64,000 nt of DNA from Liolophura sinensis (lineage: Eukaryota; Mollusca; Polyplacophora; Chitonida; Chitonidae). The translations under genes and the position numbers were made by a program. The stretch spans positions 88,456,644 to 88,520,643 of the forward strand of contig NC_088295.1 in assembly GCF_032854445.1 (NCBI RefSeq), written 5' to 3'. How positions within the stretch are numbered: position 1 is the stretch's first letter; each line of letters starts with the position of its first letter. Below are positions 49,001 to 61,000 of the stretch, in pieces. Under the pieces are notes generated by a model. It worked only from the letters and a program-made list of their open reading frames with translations, was not told where the DNA came from and ran no database searches.

Positions 49001-52000
49001 TCCAGGTAAAGTCAACTTTCGTTGATATATACTGATATAAAAGACGGGACTACCCATCTCTTGCTTCTTTTAAGGAAAAGGCAACAAAAGAGGTTATCAT
49101 CATCCGACAAACCAATAAAATCTTGAACAGAATTGAACGCATTTAAATATTTAAATAGGCAAAGTGTTATTTACATATAATATTGATGATGTTTGGCTCC
49201 GATGACGTCACGTTCTTTTGTTCGTTCGTCACATGAGTAGTTCTAGACATCTCTTATTGCGCGTTACCTAATACACTTAGCAAGAAATTGTCAGTAAATC
49301 TCACGACAGAAACTCGACTAGAATTAAATTCCATTCAACAATAAGTAAACGTCTTTAGATACACTTTCTAAAGGTGAGTCTAATTCATTTTAATTTTTTC
49401 CTATTGATTTGTCCGTTCATTGAAATAGATTTTTGTTTTCTGATCGCCATAATTTCCGGATAATCTGGCACGGCTTTGTATACCATAAGCTTTTTTCTCT
49501 TGCCGTCTTGTAGTTCGGACCAGGTGGTATTTACTGACGGTGTAACTATAGTGTGGCCTGGTGGCGACACCAAGGTGCCGGCGGGGCTGCCGGAATGTGG
49601 CTGGAAGGACGAAAAATGTCAGGCAAACAACAGTAAGTCAGCCTCTGAGACAGCGTCTCATGCACAAAATACCAAACCATGCATCCAGGCCGATACAATT
49701 GTTCCTGTGCAGTTAACGCGCAGAGTGCACATGTACCCAATAGATGTCTTTTCCTTCCATTTTTGTTTGAGATCTGATGCGTGCATTTACCCATTCTCCT
49801 GTTATAACCCATAAACATCAAATAACAAAACGACGAAGTTTCATTTATGGAGTAAAAAATGCATTACACAGCTTTGACTCACATTTTGGCTTTTCGATAT
49901 CAGAAAATCTTGTCCTTATTTTCGTATTAAGCTGAATATGCACTGATGTAATGTGATAAGTAATTGAGGGTCATTTGTGCGAGCATATTGATTTCCATAT
50001 TTATAACGATTAGTTTGCTAATACCTTCACTTAGTTGTCTGATTTCTGTGATGCATGTCACACAACTGTTATTTATTCGCAGCTATTTCCATTGCAATTG
50101 GAGTCACCTTTGCCGCCATCTTTGTAGCCATATTCATATCAGCGTCTATTGCCTACCTGATCAAGTAAGTCTTAATTTCGCTGTGTTAAAAAGAGCAAGT
50201 CTCCGTAAAGCTTAATGTGTTTATGTCCACATTGGCTATTGGCATTTTATGATATTTAAAATCAACGCTAACGTCAGTCGTTACTGACAGTAATTTGATC
50301 AGACAATAATTGAAGTAATTGCCAGAAAAAAATTCTGTGCTGTTACATTAATGTAAATGCACTTTTGTTACTGGCATTGACTCAAAGAATTACATCCTTA
50401 ATTACATCGGATGCTACATTCGTTGTTACGGCGACGCATGCGTTTAGAATGGCCATCTAGTTTGCGAATATACTGAGTCACCCTGATGAATAATAAAGTG
50501 TATTTTGCAGTGTGAAATGTGATTGTATATTAAATGTCATGACAACACATTATTTTGAGTAATTCTAGATCAGTGACGTCACATAAATTCCAACTAACAT
50601 CAATGCAATTTTGTTTTTACCTAACTCTGCTTAAGCTTTGGCGCTAGGGGGCGTGTAATTTGCTAATTAAGCATTTACATGTATACATGTACAGTTAAAA
50701 TAAACCCTAACTTAGGTGAACTGACAAGAGGTCGGTTACGTGTGGCTAACTATCACACTGTTGTCGCTGCATTACTGAGAACTGAAAATTATGTCGCATT
50801 TATTGATTTATTTATACTTACTTATTTGATTATTGTTTTACGCTGTTCTCAAGATGGTTTCGCTTAAATGACGGCCATCAGAGCAGGGAAAGCCTCAACA
50901 CTTAGAAATAATACACACCTAAGCTTTGTACAGGAAACAGCCGAAACAGGAAGAGCTGGAAACGAATATATCACCTAGTGCTCAAGCACTGAACTGAGAC
51001 AGCCTTTACCACTCGGCCAGCGAAGGCCCTGTTATGGAATATATCCATTCGTTTTATATATTTGATTGATGTGTAACGCCATACTCAAGAATGTTTCACT
51101 TATAGAACGTTAGTCAGGTTCATGAATGAATGAAATCGGAGTGCCTAGAGTAAACAACCAATCTTCGCTAGAGACCTGACAAACTTCACCTCCTTAACCC
51201 GCAGAACAAGCAAGGATTAGAGCACGCAACTTCACCAGTCGATGGCCTGATAATTGTATTGAGATGTCGCTTTATTATCCGAGCTAGGGAGGTTTTAGGT
51301 GCTATAATAGAGTAAAGTTTAAGCTCAAACAACTTGTCAGACAATAAAGGCTACCATTTAATCTTGTTCTCTTCTAATCGCATACTATTTCGCGTTATTT
51401 TGCATTTTAACTAGATTGCGTCATAATAAAGTTAACATTCAAACTATGAAAATTGGCTTTTTCCGCTACCAGCTGCATGTATAGCTGAGATACAGATATG
51501 GTGTAAATATTTTACAGTCCAGTAAAAGCGGAATTGTGTTAGAAATTTTGTGCATGTTGCTCACACTCTACAACGTGAATAGAACATAATGGCCGTCTGT
51601 TTAGTGATGGTCGATCACGATTATCTCGTAAAAAAATCTGCAATCTATCTGAATAAATTTATAATTAATCAAACTTATACAGGCTCTTTGATGTTACTTG
51701 CGTGTGTTGAATGCTTTAACGGGAAATCCATCAACGTTCGTTTGAACATACCTCTCATTTATGTTTCACCATCTTTTGTTGTCGTGATTGCACTGTAGGC
51801 AGGTAGAAAGGTCAGGGCCGCATTCTTTCAGGATAATTCCTGGGCAATTTGGATGAACTTGGAACGTCACTAATCTCATATAGTGTAAAGTGATATGCCA
51901 TACTCCTTACAAAGCATGTGCCACCATCTACCCTCGCTTTACTGGACACTGCAACTACTAGACAAACTTGGTCTTTAAAACCTGTGTGACGCATGCGGGC

Positions 52001-55000
52001 TTGTTCAGGTTTAGCCGCATCACTCGTATCCTCGCGTGAATCTACTGAATCAGCATTCAGCAATAAAATTGTTTCAAGTGTTGATTAGAATCATGTTGTG
52101 CAAGCTTTAGATGGAGAGAATGCATGTGTATAAGGTATTATTAGAAACAAAGATCCAAACAGATTTTGTGCCTCCTGACATCACTTCCTGCCTCACCACT
52201 ATAACCCCAGTTATTTCTGTACAAAACTTGCTAGTGGTGGCAGTGATGTAAAGCGAACCCAGGGAGTGGCGCATGCGCTGTAAGGAATAGATATTGATAT
52301 CTGTTACTGAGCCCTAACCGCAAAATTCCGTGGCTCTCACGAGATTTCCGTGGCAGTAGAATAGGGTTTATTGCTAAAGATTTGGTCATGTGTTGTTACC
52401 AGAAGCAGACGACAGCAGCAGCAGATGCAGAGCATGACATGGCGAATTTCCAGCGAAGAACTCAAGATGGGTGCCAGAAAACCTATTAACTTCGGGAGCC
52501 GCATCAGCAAGGTAAACTCCCTTATCTGACCACTGTACACTTCACATGCGTTCGTTTCTGAAAAATTAGCCCTCCTAGACAGGTGCAAGACCTTACAGAA
52601 AATGACGTCTGCCATCTTGGTCAAGTAGGCCTACATACTAAAACCTAGCGATTCGTTTATAAACACAGTTTCGTTACACTTCATAATCATGCTCTGGCGC
52701 GTATCCATAAAGTCCGTGTTTAGTAGTTAATGAGATGTGTGAACGTGTGAAATGTTTACATTATTGTTGTGGATATTTTCAATAAACACCAACTGTGCTG
52801 TAAACATTATTTTGTGCAAGTGTAATAGGTAGTACTGCCGCTATCATCTGACAAACATGTAAAAGTGTTGACAATGTAAACAGAAAAAAACAGGCTTGGG
52901 CGTAACAGAAATGTGTTTATAAACGAAGCACTTGTTTTTAGTGTGTCTATACCAGATCCACGGGGAGTTTGCCGCTGTCATGTCATCAAGCAGCCTTACT
53001 GCGACTAGACGAGGTTACCACCATATCCAATTCAACTCGATCGTTGCTTTGAGTCGCAAGCTCTCGTGTATGCGAAATAACGGTGCGACTCATCTGTTAT
53101 CGCGGCTAGTTGAACTCAGTACGCAGTTGAATCGCGTAATAAACTGCGCTCGGATACACCTAGCTTTAAGCTCGGCATCTTAGGGCGCGACTCGACTCTG
53201 CGGACTTGCTCCCAGTTTGACACGTAATGTAACGACGTGGCTGCTTTGCTTAACACTGCACTGATTGGGTTGCACTGCACTGATTGGGTAGTAATGTGCA
53301 GATTGGGTAACACTGCACTGATTGGGTAGTACTGTACAGATTGGGTAGTACTTCTCTTATTGGGTAGTACTGCACTGATTGGGTAGTATTGCACTGATTG
53401 GGTAGTTCTGCCACACATCCATTTTAGGCTGTTGATACACTAACATTTCCGCGATACTATTTTCCACCTTATTGAAATGTATCAGAATTTTGTCTGATTT
53501 TGCGCGTGTAACCTTAATCTCTCATGTATGCATAGGTTTTGGTATTTATTCGCTGATGGCACACCGTCAACGTTTACGTTGGTTTCAGTTTTAATTCACT
53601 TCTGTTTTAATACATTCTAAAACTCTAATCAGGGCATTTACCGATGTGTTCTCTGAGGTTTCACTGTTGTTTTAACTGTCACCTGTCTTTTAGTCAACCA
53701 TAGACTCCACGGGGAAGTCGATGGTCTCCATGGGAACAGAGGGTTCCGATATATCCTTCCAGAACCAGCTGTTTACCTCAGTATCCATGTTCCGGGGGTC
53801 CATGGTAGCCATCAAACCCATACACAAGCTCTACGTTGCCGTCACTGACGCACTTATCCAGGAGATTAACGCTGTAAGTTTTACACCATGTAATGTCAAC
53901 ATGTCATCAGTATGCTCACATAACGGCATACGGATGGACGATCTGACTCATAACTGACGAGCATACATACTGACGTACGGATGAACGAGCTGACTCATGT
54001 CTGACGTGCTAACATACTGACGTACGGATGAACGAGCTGTCTCATAACTGACGTGCTAACATACACGTACGGATGAACGAGCTGACTCATAACTAACGTG
54101 CTAACATACTGACGTACGGATGAACGAGCTGTCTCATAACTGACGTGCTAACATACTGACGTACGGATAAACGAGTTGACTCATAACTAACGTGCTAACA
54201 TACTGACATATGGATGGACGATCTGATTCATAACTGACGTGCTAGCATACTGACGTACGAATGAACGAGCTGACTCATAACTGACGTGCTAACATGTTGA
54301 CGGGTGGACGAGATTACTGATTAAATGACGGGTTCACATACTGATGCACTGATGGACAAGTTAACTGATAAAATGACGTGCTCACATAAACCTACCGGCT
54401 TACGGATGTACTAGATGATGTATAATTGGCGTGATCACATTGGCCTACCGGCTTACGGATGGACGGGCGACTTATAACTAACGTGATAACATAGGTCTAC
54501 TGGCTTACGGATGGACCAGGTGATTTGTAATTGGCGTGATCACATAGGCGTACTGGCTTACTGATGTATTAGGTGATTTATAACTGACGTCATCACATTG
54601 GCCTACCGGCTTACGGATGGACTAGGTGATTTATAACTTACGAGATCACATTGGCCTACTGGCTTACGCATGAACGAGCTGACTTATAATTGACGTAATC
54701 ACATCGGCGCATGGTTTACAGATGAACAAAGTGACTTGTAACTGACGTGATCACATTGGTCTACTTGGTTACGGAAGGATGAGATGATTTATAATTGACG
54801 TGATCACATCAGCCTACTGGCTCACGGAAGGACGAGATGATTTATAGCTGACGTGATCACATAGCCGCACTGGCTCACGGATGGACGACACGATTTATAA
54901 GGGAGAAGATCACATTGGCGTACTGGCTAACGAATTGACCTGCAGACTCATAGCTGACGTGGTAAGTCAGCTTGCGTAAGGATGGACTGACGTAGTCACA

Positions 55001-58000
55001 TACTGACGTCCGAATATGAGCAGGCTAATTAACTGACAGGACTCCATAGTGACGTCCGGATGAACGACATAACTTATAACTGACATGACCTCATCGTGAC
55101 GTCCGAATGGACGACATGACTTATAACTGGCACTCTGAGGTTCACATTGACAAAATGACTGACAGACTTTGTTAACACACCGACACATGGAAGGACGGAC
55201 GGGCTAACTGAAGAACGGACGGATGAATGAAGTCACCAAAGCTTTGTCGGACACACAGCTGATTCTACTATACACTGAGCCATGAACCTCTCACAAATGC
55301 GGTCAGTGGGATATCAAGCCCAGCCCATGCTGGCTTCCTCTCCTGCCGTACAAGGAAAGGTCTTGCAGCAAAATGGGGATGGTCGTGGATTTCTCCCGGG
55401 CTCTGTCCGTTTTCCTTCCACCATAATGCTGGCCGCCTTCGCATAAGTGAAATATTCTTGAGTACAGTGGAAAACAACAATCAAATAAAGAAATAAATAA
55501 ACAAATCAATATACATTGTCACAGCCATAATTTTAAAAAAATAATATGGAATGAAGTTGTCCAATAAGCCCAAAACTGGTTTCAACAGATGTGTAACTAT
55601 TCGTTCTTGTCGCTCTATTTTCTTGACAGATTCGAAGTTTACGTCACTTCAACGTGAATCAGTTGGTAGGGGCTTGCATAGAGCCTCAGAAGATCGTTAT
55701 TGTGTCTCACTACTGTGGGAGAGGCAGTCTCTCCGATGTGCTGGAAAATGAGCGAATAAAACTTGACTGGATCTTCAAAATAGCCTTCGCCGCAGACATC
55801 GCACACGTAATGTTTTCCGCACTGCTTAACATTTTTCGTTTTGTCCAAGCAAAGAACTAAACCCGTAAGAGTAGGAATCACTTAAATAAAAACATACCAC
55901 AAGAATGTGAGGAAGGATCTACTCATCTCCACAACATTAAGTCATACACGTTTGTTCTTTCCAGGAAACATCTTCTCTGTTGATGTATTTATGCCTGAGA
56001 CAGCTTTTGGATATCGTGAAACTTCACATACTCTGTTCATTACATACTTTTGTTGTGCCATCTGCAATTCATTAGCAGATAGACAGTAAAACTAACTTGC
56101 AAAAAGTCTTCAGTACCGGAAGCAGAGATGGCTTTCTAAAGAACTTGTAATAATTCGCCTAATAGTCTGCCGTCGAATTTGTGCCTAAGAATTGTGGCAT
56201 TAGTGCCATTAAATGATGGCCTCCGTGGCCGAGGTGATTAGCAAGCCAGCGCGGCGCAATAACTCCCACCAATGCGGTCGCTATGAGTTCAAATTCAGCT
56301 CATGTTTTCCCGCTCTGCACCATAATGCAGGCCGCTGTTGTATAACTGAAATATTCTTGAGTAAAGCGTAGAACATCAACCAGATAGATAAATAATAGAA
56401 CAGTTTGTTTTGCTTTGTTTTGCTTTTCAGGGAATGGCTTTCATTCATGACTCACCCGTCGAATGTCATGGGCGGCTCAAATCCTCTAACGTTTTCATCG
56501 ACAGTCATTGGACCTGTAAGATTGGAGATTTTGCCATGCCTAACTTTAGAGAAGGCGAAAAGCCCCCTAACAATGGAAAACACGCAGAGTTTTATCGTAA
56601 GTTGGCCCTCGTTTTCTAATTTTGAAAACATTCGAAGTTTGTCATCTAACTATCCTTGGCCGAGGTGGATAGCGAGCCGGCACGGTACAATGACTCCCAC
56701 CAATACGGTGGCTGTGAGTTCGGGCGTGGGAAGGTCCGCAGCAACCAGCGGATCGTCGTGGTTTTCCCTCGGGCTCTGCCCGGTTTCTTCCCACCATAAT
56801 GCTTGCCGCCATAATTGCTCGAGTACGGCGTGAAACACCAATCAAATAAATGACTAAATAAATAAATAAATGAATAACTATGATGATACCCAGAAACTGT
56901 TTTTCTAATTGATGCCTTTATGGAAATGGTCAAGTAGGTAAGAGTGTCTGTGATTTCTGTAAGGGAGTATATGAGAGAAACTTAAAACGCTTAAAACTGT
57001 GTGGTATGTGGTCTAGTTGGACCCTGTATTATAGACGAGGTTTAGTCTGGATGTCTAATCTGGCTTATTAACTAAACAAGGGACTAACTGCATCACTAGA
57101 AAGTTAAATTAATTTGTTTATTTTCTTTGGTTTCAAAATAAAAAAGAAACAATTTGGTGAATGTCTTTTGCGTATTTACTTTCCACAAGTCGGTTTCCAC
57201 CCTTCATCCGTAGAGAAGTGTCTTTTTAACGGAAAGTCATTCCTTTTATTACCTACACGGAGACGCTCTTATTGTAGGCACCACCAGCCCCTCTAACACT
57301 CTTAAGGTTTAGTCATTATTATTGAAAAGAGAAGACAACAAATAACATAATCTTATTTTGCAAGAGGGGTAAAAGAGACCTAAAGCGTCAAAGGCATTTT
57401 TTTTTAAAAAGGTGTAACAGGGTTTCGGTGACGTAAGCAGAAACAGAGACGTCCTCGTGGTATAGTGATATCTTGCACTTGATTGGACGAAAATGCTAAC
57501 ATGGCGGGGCTTTCGATTGTCTCATTGTGCATGATTTTGCTACTTGTAACTGACATAATTCGGTAATGCAACATCACTTTATCGATGCCTATATACAGTT
57601 CGTCTCGTGTTGCCTTTTCATTCAAAGGATGGACATTGATATCTCTGGACGACAGTTTTAGACTGTATTTCCTAGGATCTGTTCAGATGCCACTGTGAAC
57701 GTGTGTTTGGTTATTCCTGCAGAACAGTTGTAGCATAACATTACCCAAGTAGTAACTATAGTAAACATATGTTGAATACTTCCACAGAACTGTTGTGGAA
57801 CATTATTACCCAAGTAGTAACCACTTGGAACGTGGCTTTTGCTTGCTTCCGTAGAACTGTTGTGGACAGCCCCGGAGCTTCTCAGGGATCGTGCTATCTG
57901 TGACAAAGGAACGAAGAAGGGGGACGTGTATTCTTTCTCCATAATAATGCAGGAGATCGTCATGAGAACTGGTCCATACGCCAACTCGTCCGCAGACCCA

Positions 58001-61000
58001 CAAGGTTCGCTGATATGTATGCTAAGGAAAATCCCATACATCTTATGTAGAGAGTGGCGCATGGTACTGTATGCGGATATAACATGGAGGGAACCTGCAT
58101 TATACTTCATAAGGCACACGTCGAAAAAGTTACGAAGTTTCATGGCAAGCAAGATTTTTACTAAACCGACAAATGCTTAGAAAGAAATTGTAATGTTTTT
58201 GTGCTCAAGTATCCTGCAGAAGCACAGGTGAGGATATGTCTAAATGTCAACACCATCAACATGTAAAGAGAAAATATTATTGTATTTCAGAAATTATAGA
58301 AAGGGTTAAGAAGGCGGAGCACCCTTGGTTCCGGCCCACAGTGCCGTCCACAGCCGCCGAAGAGAGTGTCCTTGATCTCATGAGAATCTGCTGGGAGGAA
58401 ATCCCCGCTTTCCGTCCAAATTTTGTGACCATCCGAGATACACTGAAGAAATTGAACAATGGGCAGTACGTATTCCTTAATGTCCAATAGTGGTCTAATC
58501 CCAATTACATGTCTCAGGTAATCCCAGTTTTGTAACTGAGGAAGATATGGAGATTTGCAGGCTGTATGACCAAAACTAATTAACGTGGATGGTTTTAGGT
58601 CGTGTCTATCACATAACCCGTAGAGAAAGACCCTTTATTATATCGCTGTTACGTCATTTTGCTGAGAGCTATTTCCCTTTCAGTGTTGAAGACTGCTACT
58701 TGAAGACATCAAAGAAGACCGGCATAATTTTCACATGTACATATTTTCTTGTGTTCTGTGAACAGTAAGATCAACCTTGTTGACCAAATGGTACACATGA
58801 TGGAGAAGTACGCGGACCATTTGGAGGAACTAGTGGAAGAGAGAACCACACAGCTAGCCGAGGAGCAGAAAAAGACAGAAGAACTCCTGTGTAGAATGCT
58901 GCCAAAGTAAGTCCTTATTACAGCTCAGTGATGAAATAGCTCGACGGGTCAGAAATCAGTATCTGGTAGTACAGTTTATACTTCATCCAGCATATGAAAA
59001 GTGTTCACAGCTGATTGACTGCCTGATGGGAGTTTGCCGTGTACAGAAGTCTCCTGAAGCAAATCTGATTGAATAACGAAGTAAGTGAATATGCCTCAAC
59101 AACCTTCATTCCATCAGTTATATATTGTGGTGAGATCATGTTTAAACCAGAAATCGGCATTTGGGTTTGGATATTAAAGGGCAAGACAGTACCTGGCTAT
59201 AACATATTTCAGTCGAAAGCAGGATACTCATACATTATCACACATTTATTTTAATGAGACTTCACCGAATAACATATAAAACAAAATGACAATAACGCAC
59301 AAATGGCTGGTGTGAGTGGGAGGCCGCCTTCTTGACAATTTTATCCAATCAAACACGCTGCTATCAGATTGCGGGGCCTAAGCTGTGACGTAGCCTTTAC
59401 CCATTCAGTCCATGAAGTGGCATATGATAACACAAAACTACAGCATAAGACATCATTTTGAGATCGTTTACAACGATTTAGTTACGTGTAGCCGAAGGGC
59501 CATTTCACACAGTGTTATAGGACAGGCCTGTATCATTTACCAACCACCACAGACGTAGAATCAGTTGATTTACAAGCCGTGTAATATTCAACGACGGTAT
59601 CACAAATTATGATAGATAGGAGCATACATGTATATACCGTCTCGGCTCCTCAAATACATTGTTTGTCGTTTGGCGTTTAGTCAGCAGTTTCTAAATGACA
59701 AATATCAGAGTCCGTGCAAAATTCATAAGTGATGCCGAAGCTTTATTGGAATGAGAAGACGGCATCTCGCCGGAAAACGCTTAAAATTAATTAAAAATCT
59801 TATGACACATGTGTATAATTTTTTTCTCTGAAATTAGTACAGCTGAAGAATTTAAATTTTGCTCCGTTGTCTTTTGCATTGCTGTCATCTTAGAAGCCAC
59901 CCTTACTAAACTGAAGCCTAAAATCCAGCGACAGTCGAATGACTAGATCAGCCTCAGTGGTTTTTAGATTTATTGAGCATGAATCTAGTTGTGCAATAGT
60001 CGTATTGTAATTTTGTAAGATTTAATTATGTTGAAAATCACCGTAATACGTAATATACCAGTACAATGATTTGAAGCATCTACTATCTTATGGTATAGTC
60101 TAAATTGGCTTCAAATACTCACTTACAGTGTCGCAAGCCACACTGTCAAATCACTCAGTCGGCTGTGTAAAGCTTTCGCAGAACGACAGTGAATTCTAGG
60201 CAATCAACAGAATATGTTGTATGAATTCATAAGCATTATACGAACACTTTCTGTGGGCATTGTCCCAATCTGAGTATTGATAGATTCATTGGAGGGTCTT
60301 GTCGAATATGCCAGAAGACTCTACACCCAGTCACAGTACGGTACAGTAGTGCCCAACTGACCAGTACACTGCGAACGAGATATTGTCGAACGAGAAATTT
60401 AAATTTGTTGATTGACCATCATTAGACACCGACCGGTCGGGGATCCCCTGCTCACGAACTGGACATTATAGCCATACGACTGTCTCGGTGATATAGCTTG
60501 TGATAGCTTTTTGGCAAAAATATTCACAACAAAGTTTATTTTTATTTTATTTTATTTATTTATTTATTTATTTACTATTATTATTTTTGTTATTATTATT
60601 TTTATTGCATTGTGCTTTAACGCTATGCTCAAGAATTTTTTCACATACGATCCTGTCCGGTCACTGCAAACGTGATCCCGCCAAACTATGTGCCTATGCT
60701 GGAAAACATAACAAACAGCCAGGTGCAAAGATGGGAAAGGTACAGTATTGACCACACATTGCTTTAATATAATATAATAATTCTGTTGTTTTATTTCAGA
60801 AAAATTACAGCAGACTTAAAGCTGGGCAAACATGTGCCTCCTGAGACGTTTGAATGTGTCACCATCTTCTTCAGTGATATTGTCGGATTTACTGCCTTAG
60901 CCCATGACAGCACACCCCTTGAGGTGAGAAAATGGACGAGACCAAACTGGAACTAAAGGCCAGAGATCCACATGCAGCAATAAGCGTGTCCATAAATATG

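Larger units (their letters stand above)
50165..52402. other. Gene C intron 9
   Basis: It contains two diverged SINE fragments (50798-51030 and 51055-51119). The remainder, including 51260-52402, shows no supported gene. Confidence 0.6.
53874..55629. other. Gene C intron 11
   Basis: Dominated by the ~47-bp array (53890-55215), followed by a SINE (55276-55502). Confidence 0.7.

Noticed and set aside
52961-53030. Candidate extra exon in gene C after ataccag ([13 protein letters not shown])
   Set aside because: Exon 10 leaves phase 0 and exon 11 enters in phase 0, but the only donor-like gt here would leave phase 1. Exons 10 and 11 already join naturally.
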